A stretch of DNA of 64,000 nucleotides, taken from the NCBI RefSeq assembly GCF_900102965.1, contig NZ_FNGM01000018.1:62001-126000 (forward strand), read 5' to 3'. The notes below the pieces were generated by a model, which was not told the DNA's origin, did not search any database, and saw nothing but the letters and a program-made list of their open reading frames with translations. Of the stretch, positions 6,984-15,825 are shown one piece after another. A program made the position numbers and the translations under genes. The stretch's first letter is position 1, and each line of letters begins with the position of its first letter. This DNA comes from Paenibacillus jilunlii (GTDB taxonomy: Bacteria > Bacillota > Bacilli > Paenibacillales > Paenibacillaceae).

Positions 6984-8564
6984 TTATTGGCTCTCTCCCT
7001 GCTTGCGGTATTCCCTCGGCGACTGCCCGGTAGACTTCTTAAATACACGGCTGAAATATTTCTCATCCTCATATCCTACCAGCTCCGAAATTTGCGACAG
7101 CCGCAGATTCGTATTCTGCAGCAGGGTTTTGGCCTTGTCTACCCGGAGGCCGGTCAAATAATCGGACAGATTCTCCCCTGTAATCTGCTTGAACTTCCGC
7201 GAGACATTCTCCCTGCTGATAAAAAAACGTTCAGCAATATGCTGCAAGGTCATATCCTGGGCATAGTTCTGCTCGAGATACTGCCGGATTTCCCCGACAA
7301 GCCGGCTGTCCGGTGCCTGGGCATTCCCCTCGGACAAGCGCTGGAGCAAGGCCTTGAGCTGGCTCCGCCAATTCTCCACAGAAAACAGCCCCTCGCTGTC
7401 ATAGCAAGGCTCAAGCGAAATCTCCCCGTCCGGCCGCAAGCGGCGGAGGACTTCCGATATCTCCGCCTGAAGCTGCTGGAACTGGCTCCCCGTAAGCAGC
7501 GGAAGGCCGGCCAACTGATCTGACCACTCATCCACGACCCGCTCCATCTTGTCCAGGTCACCGGAGAGGACAGCAATTCTCAGCTTGTCCAACTGCACTT
7601 CATATGCGTAGTTCTCTTCAGGACCACCCGATCCGGACTGCTCCCGGAACAGATGAATCCGTCCTTCCCGCTGCAGCAGATTCCGCTCGTTCAGACTCTG
7701 CCGCGCCTGGCGGAAAGCCGTTTGCAGCCCTTCCGGAAATGCAACCGGAAGGCTGAGGCCGATATCCATCTGCACACCGTAGGTCTGTCTAATGGACTCG
7801 TTAATACGGTGCATCTCTTCTTCCGCCTCAGCAACAGCGCTCCATAGCAGAAGAACAATATCTGCTCCGCCCTGCCAGCTGCGGAAGGCGAAACCGTTCT
7901 GCATCGGTGCCAGCACCTCGTTGCAGACATTCGCCAGCACGAATGAGGTCAAGCCCACATCGCCCTGAAATCTCTGCAGCAGCCGGCAGTCCGCCCCCTG
8001 GAGTGAGATGAGTGCAACTCTGCATTCAGCCACAAATAGCGGCATGCCCAACTCTTCGCACAGCGAATTTCTTACCTCCTGAAAAGAAGCCTGTCCCGCT
8101 ACCAGATCTGAAAGAATCTTATCCCAGTAGAGCGGCCGCAGCACATTCAGCTGCATATTCTGGCGGTGCGCCTGGTGCCGCTCCTGTTCCTCCTCAAGCC
8201 ACAGCTTGAAGGCATGCTCAGCGGCGGCAATCAGCTGCTTGCTGTTCAACGGCTTCAGCAAATAATCCGTTCCGCCGTAGACAATCGCCGGCTTCACATA
8301 GTTGAAGTCCTGATAGCCGCTGATCACGATGGTCTTCGTATGCGGATAATGGCTGTGCAGCCACTCCAGCAGCTCTGCTCCATCCATGAGCGGCATCCGC
8401 ATATCCGTAAAGACAATCGCAGGCTGCTGCTCCTGCATGATCCGCATCGCTTCCTGCCCGTTCGACGCCTCATAGATATCTGTAATATGATGCTTCTCCC
8501 ACGGAACAAAATAGCGGATGGCTTCCCGCACATGCTTCTCATCATCTACTATCAGCACCTTCAT
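6984..8564 (-). CDS. YesN-type response regulator with AraC DNA-binding domain
   Basis: 526 residues. Residues 1-120 form a receiver with phospho-acceptor Asp54 (VFTDMRMPLMDG) and the acidic pair VDDE near the N-terminus. A long middle region (about 150-400) is typical of YesN-type regulators. The C-terminal 100 residues carry two AraC helix-turn-helices (MTLQHIAERFFISRENVSRKFKQ and LRLSQISELVGYEDEKYFSRVFKK). It is downstream of its kinase gene (28 bp gap, one operon) and this operon is divergent from a sugar ABC transporter; it probably activates that transporter through the repeated boxes at 10489 and 12331. Confidence 0.93.
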   Translation of the reverse strand: MKVLIVDDEKHVREAIRYFVPWEKHHITDIYEASNGQEAMRIMQEQQPAIVFTDMRMPLMDGAELLEWLHSHYPHTKTIVISGYQDFNYVKPAIVYGGTDYLLKPLNSKQLIAAAEHAFKLWLEEEQERHQAHRQNMQLNVLRPLYWDKILSDLVAGQASFQEVRNSLCEELGMPLFVAECRVALISLQGADCRLLQRFQGDVGLTSFVLANVCNEVLAPMQNGFAFRSWQGGADIVLLLWSAVAEAEEEMHRINESIRQTYGVQMDIGLSLPVAFPEGLQTAFRQARQSLNERNLLQREGRIHLFREQSGSGGPEENYAYEVQLDKLRIAVLSGDLDKMERVVDEWSDQLAGLPLLTGSQFQQLQAEISEVLRRLRPDGEISLEPCYDSEGLFSVENWRSQLKALLQRLSEGNAQAPDSRLVGEIRQYLEQNYAQDMTLQHIAERFFISRENVSRKFKQITGENLSDYLTGLRVDKAKTLLQNTNLRLSQISELVGYEDEKYFSRVFKKSTGQSPREYRKQGESQ

Positions 8565-8592
8565 TGCCCGCCCCCCCCTTTCTGTAAGTAAT

Positions 8593-10410
8593 TTATATGC
8601 TGTCCAGCGGAATAAGGAGTGTAACAGTTACTCCGCTGTCCCCATTGTCGCTCAAGAACATCTGCGCCTCGCTGCTCATCTGCAGGCGGAGACGGGCAAG
8701 CACATTGTACAGCCCGATCTCTTCACGCTCCGTTCTGCCGCTCTCTGTCAGTCCGGCCAGGATGGCTTCCAGCCGTTCCGGCTCAATTCCTTTGCCGTTA
8801 TCCTTAACGGCAAGCATTAACCGGCCTTGGCCATCCAGCGCACACCTGATGGAGATGACCCCGCCCTGGATGCCGTCCGCGAAGCCGTGCTTGAAGATAT
8901 TTTCCACGATAGGCTGCAGAATCATTTTGGGCACCTCCACATCCAGCGCCTCCTCCTCCGCATCGACATCAAGGCGCAGATTCTCTTCGCCGAACCGCTC
9001 CGTCTGCAGGATGACATAGTTCTGCACATGCTCGATTTCATCGCGGAGCGGAACCTGTGTGCGTTCAGTATTCATTGAATATCGCATCATGCTGCCAAGG
9101 GAATAGATGAGATCATACACCTTAGGCGCATTGAACCGCAGGGACAAGCTGGCGATGGACTGCAGGGCATTATACAGGAAATGCGGATTGACCTGTGCCT
9201 GCAGCGCCTTCAGCTGGTTGGTTTTGTTCGCCAGTTCCAGCTTGTACTCATTGAGGATCAAATCGTTGATCGTCCGGGTCATCCCCGTGATCTTGCGCGT
9301 CAGCAGGCCGAACTCATCCTCCCGTTCGACATCCATATGCGCGTCCAACTGTCCGATCTGCACCTTCTGGGTGAAGGAGATCAGCTTCTTGATCGGTCTG
9401 GTGAAGCCAATAGAGATGAGCACTGCGCTGATTCCGCCCACAAGCAGAAACAATATACCAATACCGGTATTGAACCGGGTGATGACCCGGGCATCCTCGT
9501 ACAGATCTTCATAGGGAACGAGCTTGATAATGCTGCCTTTGAACAACGGGTCCTCAATATGCCGGTACATGACAATCCCCTTGAATCCGTCCTTTTTCCA
9601 GGTAAAATGACCGCTGCCGCTGTTCCCGGGAAGCTGGCTCCAGCCCGCCTTGACCGGCTTGGCGATCCAATCGGGATCAGAGGCAAACAGCGCTTGCCCC
9701 TGATCATTAAGCACATAAAGGCGTTCCGTATCGGAATTGTACATGGATTTGACGATCCCCTCCAGCTCCGCAAGGCGATAGTCAATCGACAGGTCGGCCA
9801 GAACGTCGGAACTTGGGGTTTTGTAAATTGGAAAATGGGCCGTAAATACCGGTTCAATCCCCGGCTTCAAATTAGGAAAACCGGACCTTATCCCATACTG
9901 ATGTTCTATATGGGTGACCTCGATGTAGGGGCGGTACGTCCCTTCAAGGTGCTCATCCAAAGCATAGCGGGTGTTGGCCTCCCGGCGGAAATACCCTCCC
10001 CGCAGCAGATTGGACTGCTGTGCTGCCCGCACATACAGATGGATCTGAAAAGTGTTCCGGTCCGAGAGAAACAGGTTGGAAAGCTGGGTGGAGATCACAG
10101 CCCGGTTATCCGGGACTGCGGAGCCGGGCGGAACATCCTGCAAGCTTTTGGAGGTGAGCAGAGTGGTATAAAAAGAGCTGGGCACATTGATTCCGCTGTA
10201 CAGCGACATTGCCCGCTGATTCATACCGCTGAAGTAGCTGCTCAGTTTGGCTTCCCCGAGCGTCAGCAGCTTCGTATTCTGCTTCACGGACTGCTCCGTG
10301 ACCGATTCCTTAGTATAGAGATAAGAGAACGTAACTGAAATCGCTGATGGAATCACAGAGGCCAGCAGCACAAGCGCCATCAGCCGGGTCCGTATGCTGT
10401 TTTTGAACAT
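8593..10410 (-). CDS. YesM-type sensor histidine kinase
   Basis: About 605 residues. TM1 near 10-30, a large extracellular sensor (about 30-290), TM2 (FNTGIGILFLLVGGISAVLISIGF), HAMP domain, then a His-kinase domain of the LytS/YesM type with QVNPHFLYNAL carrying the phosphorylated His and a HATPase with the DNGKGIEPE box. It senses an extracellular sugar signal, probably with the adjacent binding protein. ATG at 10408-10410 has AGGAGG (10418-10423) 7 nt upstream; an open frame extends upstream to 10521 but without a signal, and would run over the divergent promoter region. Confidence 0.93.
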   Translation of the reverse strand: MFKNSIRTRLMALVLLASVIPSAISVTFSYLYTKESVTEQSVKQNTKLLTLGEAKLSSYFSGMNQRAMSLYSGINVPSSFYTTLLTSKSLQDVPPGSAVPDNRAVISTQLSNLFLSDRNTFQIHLYVRAAQQSNLLRGGYFRREANTRYALDEHLEGTYRPYIEVTHIEHQYGIRSGFPNLKPGIEPVFTAHFPIYKTPSSDVLADLSIDYRLAELEGIVKSMYNSDTERLYVLNDQGQALFASDPDWIAKPVKAGWSQLPGNSGSGHFTWKKDGFKGIVMYRHIEDPLFKGSIIKLVPYEDLYEDARVITRFNTGIGILFLLVGGISAVLISIGFTRPIKKLISFTQKVQIGQLDAHMDVEREDEFGLLTRKITGMTRTINDLILNEYKLELANKTNQLKALQAQVNPHFLYNALQSIASLSLRFNAPKVYDLIYSLGSMMRYSMNTERTQVPLRDEIEHVQNYVILQTERFGEENLRLDVDAEEEALDVEVPKMILQPIVENIFKHGFADGIQGGVISIRCALDGQGRLMLAVKDNGKGIEPERLEAILAGLTESGRTEREEIGLYNVLARLRLQMSSEAQMFLSDNGDSGVTVTLLIPLDSI

Positions 10411-10488
10411 GCTTTGTCCTCCTGTAGGGTTGGCGGAAGGTTGCTTCTTCCCGTATACTACTGTGCCGAATGTCCGCTGCGCAAGCAT

Positions 10489-10556
10489 CCCTGCAATATA
10501 ATCCACTTTTATCATCATCAAATTGAGTGTTAGTCATACTTGCCGGTTCCTATAAT
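10489..10556 (+). promoter_or_regulatory. Activator box and promoter of the sugar ABC operon (copy 1)
   Basis: CCTGCAATATAATCCACTTTT followed by AAATTGAGTGTTAG closely matches 12331-12376 ahead of the binding-protein gene. -10 is TATAAT at 10551-10556; the base positions 17 bp upstream (10528-10533, TGTTAG) are a poor -35, as expected for an activated promoter. The same geometry holds at copy 2. The likely activator is the YesN protein encoded divergently. Confidence 0.55.
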
Positions 10557-10601
10557 GAAGATGTGAACCCGAAGATTAACTATACAAAAAGGAGACTCCA
10601 T

Positions 10602-11492
10602 ATGAGAAAAGCTCTGCGTCTGCAACGAGGCTGGGGACAGCAAATTATTTTCCTCTGGCCCGCCCTGCTCTTCTTCCTGACCATTGTGGTCACACCCTTC
10701 ATTCTCGGCTTTTACTACTCCTCCACCAACTGGAACGGACTGGATTTGGACAAAGCGGTCTGGACTGGTGCGGACAACTGGAAACGGATTTTTATGAATG
10801 ATGACAAGTTTTGGGATTCCCTCTTCTTTACTTTACGCTTCACAGTAGTATCCGTTATTGCAGCCAATGTCTTGGCACTGCTGCTTGCATTCCTGCTGAT
10901 GACGGCGCTGAAAACCAAAAAGGTGCTGCGCACAATCTTCTTCATGCCCAATGTAATTGGCGGCATTCTGCTCGGTTACATCTGGCAGTTTATCTTCACC
11001 AAAGGTTTCGCTACCATCGGTGAGATGACCGGTATTTCCTTCTTCCAGCTGCCTTGGCTGGGTACAGCGGGCACCGGCTTCTGGGGCCTCGTGATCGTGT
11101 TCGTCTGGCAGACAGCCGGGTATATGATGGTCATCTACATCGCCGGATTGGCCGGAATTCCGAAGGATCTGATTGAAGCGGCTAAGATCGACGGGGCACG
11201 CGCTCCGCAGTTGTTCAAGAGTGTCTATGTCCCGCTAATCATGCCATCCATCACCATCTGCCTGTTCCTGACCACTTCCAATGCCTTCAAAATGTTCGAT
11301 CTCAACCTGTCGCTGACCAAAGGCGGACCGGGAACCTCAACCCAGTCGCTTGCCTACAACATCTATGCGGAAGCACTGATCAACAACCGTTACGGCCTCG
11401 GCACCGCCAAAGCGCTGCTCTTCTTCTTCGCCGTCTCGCTGATCACCGTCACACAGGTCTGGCTCACCAAACGGAAAGAGGTGTCCGCATAA
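10602..11492 (+). CDS. Sugar ABC transporter permease, MalF/LplB type
   Basis: About 296 residues with six predicted membrane helices. The EAA loop IEAAKIDGARAPQLFKSVYVPLIMP is the docking site for the ATPase. TPFILGFYYSSTNWNG at the first helix is typical of the LplB/MsmE-type permeases for oligosaccharides. ATG at 10602 follows AAGGAGA at about 10589; the frame is open from 10527 without a ribosome site. It overlaps the next permease by one base (TAATG). No ATPase gene is near, so it probably uses a shared MsmX-like ATPase, as usual in Bacillales. Confidence 0.92.
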   Translation: MRKALRLQRGWGQQIIFLWPALLFFLTIVVTPFILGFYYSSTNWNGLDLDKAVWTGADNWKRIFMNDDKFWDSLFFTLRFTVVSVIAANVLALLLAFLLMTALKTKKVLRTIFFMPNVIGGILLGYIWQFIFTKGFATIGEMTGISFFQLPWLGTAGTGFWGLVIVFVWQTAGYMMVIYIAGLAGIPKDLIEAAKIDGARAPQLFKSVYVPLIMPSITICLFLTTSNAFKMFDLNLSLTKGGPGTSTQSLAYNIYAEALINNRYGLGTAKALLFFFAVSLITVTQVWLTKRKEVSA

Positions 11493-12328
11493 TGCAGACT
11501 AGCAGATATCGTCTGAACAATTTCATCCTTGAGATATTCGCCATTCTTCTGGCCCTGGTGTTCCTGTCTCCGTTCTACCTGGTGCTGAGCAACTCGGTTA
11601 AGCGGCTGAAGGAAATCCTGATTGATGCGGCATCGTTCCCGCAGGTGTTTCACTGGGATAATTACTCCAAAGTATGGGATGCGATCAATTTTCCCCAGGC
11701 GTTCTGGAACTCCCTGCAAATCACAGTTCTAAGTGTAATCTTCATCGTGATGTTCAGCTCCATGGCTGCCTACCAGATTGTCAGAAAACCGTCACGCTTC
11801 AATTCCTTTGTGTTCCTGCTGCTTGTATCGGCGATGATCATTCCGTTCCAGTCTCTGATGCTGCAATTGGTCCGGGTGACCAGCATGCTGGAGCTGCGCG
11901 GTGAGCTGTACGGCATTGTGGCCTGCTATCTCGGCTTCGGAATGCCGCTGTCCGTGTTCCTGTTCCATGGCTTCATCAAAAGTGTGCCCATAGAGCTGGA
12001 GGAAGCTGCACGTGTTGACGGCTCAAGCCCCTATGGCGTTTTCTTCAAAATCGTCTTCCCGCTGCTGATGCCGATCATTGTTACCGTCATTATTCTGAAC
12101 ACCCTGTGGATCTGGAATGACTACCTGCTGCCGGTGCTTGTCATTGGAGGCAATAAGGACCTGACCACACTGCCGGTGGCTGTTACCAAGTTCTTCGGCC
12201 AGTACACCAAGAAATGGGACCTTGCTCTCGCCGGACTGGTCATGGCGATTACGCCGATTCTCTTGTTCTTCCTGTCTCTGCAGCGTTATATTGTTGAAGG
12301 TGTCACCGCAGGCTCCATTAAGGGTTAG
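11492..12328 (+). CDS. Sugar ABC transporter permease, MalG/LplC type
   Basis: 278 residues with six membrane helices: an N-terminal helix (FILEIFAILLALVFLSPFYLVLSNS) and the EAA loop ELEEAARVDGSSPYGVFFKIVFPLLMP. It pairs with the upstream permease to form the transmembrane channel. Its ATG overlaps the upstream TAA, which indicates translational coupling. A second promoter region (12331-12399) follows before the binding-protein gene. Confidence 0.92.
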   Translation: MQTSRYRLNNFILEIFAILLALVFLSPFYLVLSNSVKRLKEILIDAASFPQVFHWDNYSKVWDAINFPQAFWNSLQITVLSVIFIVMFSSMAAYQIVRKPSRFNSFVFLLLVSAMIIPFQSLMLQLVRVTSMLELRGELYGIVACYLGFGMPLSVFLFHGFIKSVPIELEEAARVDGSSPYGVFFKIVFPLLMPIIVTVIILNTLWIWNDYLLPVLVIGGNKDLTTLPVAVTKFFGQYTKKWDLALAGLVMAITPILLFFLSLQRYIVEGVTAGSIKG

Positions 12329-12330
12329 AC

Positions 12331-12399
12331 CCTCTGCAATAATATCCACTTTTTTGAGCAAAATATTAAGTGTAAGCTAATTCAAATTTGCATTACGAT
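12331..12399 (+). promoter_or_regulatory. Activator box and promoter of the binding-protein gene (copy 2)
   Basis: CTGCAATAATATCCACTTTT and then ATTAAGTGTAAG repeat the box at 10489-10533. The -10 candidate is TACGAT (12394-12399), with TGTAAG at 12371-12376 in the -35 position, 17 bp apart exactly as in copy 1. This gives the binding protein its own activated promoter, useful because it is needed in excess over the permeases. Confidence 0.5.
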
Positions 12400-12435
12400 C
12401 AGGTTGTAGGACCACTAGACCAGGGAGGTTATACT

Positions 12436-13743
12436 ATGAAAAGAAAGTTCGCATTTGTTATCGCAACCGTTTGCACACTTATTATCGCAGGTTGCGGCAA
12501 TGGCGGCAATAATAATTCCGCAAACGGTGGAAACGCTGTCAAATCAGAAACAGAGACAGCTGCACCCGAGTCCACCAAAGATCCGGCCAAGGATGTAACG
12601 ATCAAAATGTTCCAGTTCAAGGTCGAAATTGCCGAGCAGTTAAACACACTGGCCGAAGAATATGAGAAAGAAACCGGTGTGAAAGTTGAAGTGGAAACAC
12701 ATGGCGGCGGTGAAGATTATGGCGCGCTGCTCAAAGCAGAGCTTGCTTCCGGCTCTGAACCGGAAATTTTCAACAATGGCGGTTACACAGCTCTGGTTCC
12801 TTATATGGACCGTGCCACCGATTTGTCGAACGAGCCTTGGGTGGCCAATCTGATTCCAACCGCCAAAGCGCCGGCTACCGTCGATGGCAAGCTGTACGGA
12901 ATGCCGATGAACGTTGAAGGCTACGGACTCATCTATAACAAGGACCTGTTCACCAAAGCAGGAATCACGGAAGAACCCAAAACACTTTCACAGCTCAAAG
13001 ACGCGGTAGCCAAGCTGAAAGCCGCAGACATCACGCCGTTTGAAGCTACCAATGAGTGGTGGTCCATGGGGATGCACCTGGTTAACGTAGGCCTGGCTCA
13101 TCAGCCGGACCCGAAGAAATTCATCGAGGAGCTCAAAGCCGGTACCCAAACCTTTAAAGGCAATGCTGTGTTCAAGCAATGGCTTGACCTGGTGGATGTA
13201 ATTTTTGACAATGCACAGGATAATAAAATGACTACAGACTATGCTACCCAGATTGCAGACTTCGCATCCGGCAAAGCGGCCATGATGATGCAGGGCAACT
13301 GGACGCAAGGGGATATCGACAAAATTGATCCGGACCTGAACCTCGGCCTCCTCCCGCTTCCAATCAGCGACGAAGAAGGAACCATTCTCGTAGGTGTGCC
13401 TAACAACTATATTGTGAACAGCAAATCGGCACATCCGGAAGAAGCCAAAGCGTTCCTCAACTGGCTCGTGAGTTCAGAAACCGGCCAAAAATATCTGACC
13501 AAGGAATTCAAATTCATCCCTGCTGAAACCAACGTTAAAACGGATGCAGCGGATATCGGCCAGGTTGCCGTTGCTGTGCAGGAACAATCCGCCAAAGCAC
13601 TCGGCTGGAACTGGGATATGTTCCCTGACGGGGTGACTCAAGGCTTCGGTGCAGCTATGCAGGAATATCTGGGCGGCCAATTGAATCACGATCAGCTTCT
13701 GGAGAAGCTCGACAAATCCGTACAGGATATCGTGAAGCAGTAA
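12436..13743 (+). CDS. Sugar-binding lipoprotein of the ABC transporter
   Basis: About 435 residues, extracellular solute-binding protein family 1. The signal peptide ends in a lipobox LIIAGC, so the mature protein is lipid-anchored at Cys20 or so. After a Gly/Asn-rich linker the maltose-binding-like fold begins (VTIKMFQFKVEIAEQLNTLAEEYEKETGVKVEVET), with GKAAMMMQGNW near the middle as in the family. ATG at 12436 has GGGAGG upstream; the frame is open from 12388. It captures an oligosaccharide and may also feed the YesM sensor. The substrate cannot be named. Confidence 0.92.
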   Translation: MKRKFAFVIATVCTLIIAGCGNGGNNNSANGGNAVKSETETAAPESTKDPAKDVTIKMFQFKVEIAEQLNTLAEEYEKETGVKVEVETHGGGEDYGALLKAELASGSEPEIFNNGGYTALVPYMDRATDLSNEPWVANLIPTAKAPATVDGKLYGMPMNVEGYGLIYNKDLFTKAGITEEPKTLSQLKDAVAKLKAADITPFEATNEWWSMGMHLVNVGLAHQPDPKKFIEELKAGTQTFKGNAVFKQWLDLVDVIFDNAQDNKMTTDYATQIADFASGKAAMMMQGNWTQGDIDKIDPDLNLGLLPLPISDEEGTILVGVPNNYIVNSKSAHPEEAKAFLNWLVSSETGQKYLTKEFKFIPAETNVKTDAADIGQVAVAVQEQSAKALGWNWDMFPDGVTQGFGAAMQEYLGGQLNHDQLLEKLDKSVQDIVKQ

Positions 13744-13822
13744 CCTCGCCCCCGTACAGCAGAGCCTAGTCTTCAACGCAAACAAACCATGCTGCGTTTC
13801 AGAGAGACCTTTCTTATATTTC

Positions 13823-13886
13823 AAAAAAGCCCGCCTCCGGTCATCCGTTCAGGTATAACCTGACAGATGCCGGGGGCGGGCTTTTT
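13823..13886. terminator. Bidirectional terminator between sugar operon and mntH
   Basis: AAAAAAGCCCGCC...CCGG and GGGGGCGGGCTTTTT pair across a short loop, with A run on one side and T run on the other. It serves both the sugar operon (plus) and mntH (minus). Confidence 0.85.
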
Positions 13887-13975
13887 CCTAATCCTAACAA
13901 TCTATTCCCTTAGAATCGATAAATGTATTTACTATTAATTGTATGAAATACAGTTACCCTCTTGGTTGGAAGCTT

Positions 13976-15271
13976 TCAGACAAACATCTCCACAATCAGG
14001 AACAGATTCAGCGATACAACCAGTGCGGAGATGATCCAGCCTAGAACCGTAGTAATCCGGTGGTTCACCAGCCCGTTCATGATCTTGCGGTCACTGGTAA
14101 AGATCACCAGCGGAATCAAGGCAAAGGCAATCCCGAACGAGAGCACCACCTGGCTCATGACCAGTGCGCTTGTGGCATTGATGCCGAAGGCGATGATCGC
14201 CAGCGGAGGAAGAATTGTAATCGCCCGCCGCAGGTAGAGATTGATTCTTTTATTAATGAAGCCCTGCATAACCACATCCCCTGCCATCGTCCCCACTGAC
14301 GAACTGGAAAGTCCGGCAATCAAGAGACCCAGTCCGAAGGAAAGCGCAGTAACCGGTCCGGCCAAATGGCGGAACTGCTCAAAGGCGATATCCAAATCCT
14401 CGACCACTAAGCCATTCTTGAAAAACAACGCGGCGGACACAACCACCATCGCCATATTAACCGCACCGGCAATCAGCATGGCAATCAGAATATCGATGAA
14501 CTCCAGCTTGAAAATCTGTTTTTTCTCCTTGTCATCGATGCCGACTACGCGGCTCTGTGTCAGCGAAGAATGCAGATATATCGCATGCGGCATTACCGTC
14601 GCACCCAGGATGCCCGCAGCCAGCAGAATGCTGTCCACGCCCTGGAACTGCGGAGTGAAAATCCCGGCGACGACTGCCCCGGCATCCGGCTTGGCCATGA
14701 TGACCTGGAACGCAAAGGCCAGTACGACAATGAGCACCATTCCGGCGATTCCAGCCTCAAGCGTACGGTACCCGCGCCGCTGCAGCTCCAGAATGGCGAA
14801 TGAACCGACAGCGGTGATCAGTGCGGCTGGCAGCATCGGAATGCCGAACAATAGATACAGTCCTAGGGCTGCCCCGATAAACTCCGCCAGATCGGTAGCG
14901 ATAATCACCAGCTCACTCTGAATCCACAAAAAGATGGATACGCCCTTCGGGAATTTCTCCCGTGCCACCTCAGGCAGATTCTTGCCGGTAGCTATACCAA
15001 GCTTGGCGGACAGCGATTGAATCAGAACAGCCATCAGATTCGAGGCAAATATAACCCACAGCAGCAAATAACCATATTTGGAGCCTGCTGTAATATTGGT
15101 AGCGAAATTCCCGGGGTCCAGATAGGCTACAGAAGCGATAAAAGCCGGGCCCAGGAAAGGAAGGAGCCTCTTTAATCCTTTGACATCCCCGTTCAGTACT
15201 GCCTGTGCGGTGAGTCTGTTTTTAGGTCTGTGAATCATTGGAGGTGTTTCTGCCAAATTTTGCTCCATCAT
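13976..15271 (-). CDS. mntH: Nramp-family manganese/divalent metal transporter MntH
   Basis: About 431 residues with eleven or so membrane helices. The DPGNFATNI motif in TM1 and GATVMPHAIYLHS in TM6 hold the metal-coordinating Asp/Asn and Met residues of Nramp proteins. It is a proton-coupled importer of Mn(II) in the cytoplasmic membrane. Start ATG at 15269-15271 has GAGGAGGG (15279-15286) 7 nt upstream; a second ATG follows directly, and the open frame extends to 15313 without a ribosome site. The upstream region carries a promoter and a near-consensus MntR box, so it is probably repressed by manganese-bound MntR. Confidence 0.93.
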   Translation of the reverse strand: MMEQNLAETPPMIHRPKNRLTAQAVLNGDVKGLKRLLPFLGPAFIASVAYLDPGNFATNITAGSKYGYLLLWVIFASNLMAVLIQSLSAKLGIATGKNLPEVAREKFPKGVSIFLWIQSELVIIATDLAEFIGAALGLYLLFGIPMLPAALITAVGSFAILELQRRGYRTLEAGIAGMVLIVVLAFAFQVIMAKPDAGAVVAGIFTPQFQGVDSILLAAGILGATVMPHAIYLHSSLTQSRVVGIDDKEKKQIFKLEFIDILIAMLIAGAVNMAMVVVSAALFFKNGLVVEDLDIAFEQFRHLAGPVTALSFGLGLLIAGLSSSSVGTMAGDVVMQGFINKRINLYLRRAITILPPLAIIAFGINATSALVMSQVVLSFGIAFALIPLVIFTSDRKIMNGLVNHRITTVLGWIISALVVSLNLFLIVEMFV

Positions 15272-15314
15272 TATCAATCCCTCCTCTTGCCCGGAAAAGT
15301 TGTCTATACACACG

Positions 15315-15377
15315 AAAGTTTCCCTGGTGCAACATTTAATTTAGTTTTATTATAATCTGCGTTTTGAAAAATGTAAA
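15315..15377 (-). promoter_or_regulatory. mntH promoter with MntR-type operator
   Basis: On the minus strand, -35 TTTACA (15372-15377) and -10 TATAAT (15349-15354) are 17 bp apart. Just downstream, TTGCACCAGGGAAACT (about 15319-15334) closely resembles the Bacillus MntR box TTGCATNAGGGAAACT. Binding there would block transcription start. The match is by memory of the consensus, not a matrix scan. Confidence 0.72.
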
Positions 15378-15451
15378 TGCATTTCTGCAAACTAATGCAC
15401 GGCATCATTCCATACCCTATTATTAACCATTGTGCGCTGAGGCTAGCTATA

Positions 15452-15634
15452 TAAGTGGAAAAAGTAAAACTATTTGCTGAATTCCGGGCTACAGAAGATT
15501 TTAGTTGAATTTTGTACACCTAATTCATGCGTATTCCTCCCATATGGCCGCTTTCAACCGGATTAGTGGTACTTTTTCCCACATGGGATGCTCTATAAGC
15601 CGAATCAGTTCGATTAGTGATACTTTTTCCACTA
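15452..15634. repeat. R1-type intergenic boxes downstream of glnS region
   Basis: The gap between mntH and glnS holds AAGTGGAAAAAG (15452), ACTTTTTCCCAC (15569) and ACTTTTTCCACT (15623), with ATTAGTG before the last two. These are the same boxes, in both orientations, as in R1 copies at 2795 and 23061. The rest of the stretch has no coding signal. Confidence 0.5.
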
Positions 15635-15746
15635 ACGATATTGCCCTTCGGTTTTCAAGTTCAATCTATATAGTCTGGAGTAGGCTACTTTAATCATATG
15701 TAAAAAAGCCCCCTGAAGTGAGGCCTCCTTCATATGATTATGTTCA

Positions 15747-15788
15747 AAACAAACGGGCGGGGTTCCGGGCACCCCCGGCTCCCGCCCG
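15747..15788 (-). terminator. Terminator of glnS
   Basis: Read on the minus strand, GGGCGGG and CCCGCCC enclose an inner CCGGG-type stem, followed by GTTTGTTTTG. A second T-rich hairpin follows near 15700-15725. Confidence 0.65.
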
Positions 15789-15825
15789 CTGCTAGTACCT
15801 GTATCTTCATCCCATTAATAGGTAC

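Noticed and set aside
9181..10338. A 385-codon plus-strand open frame
   Set aside because: Antisense to the YesM kinase gene; low-complexity shadow of high third-position GC.
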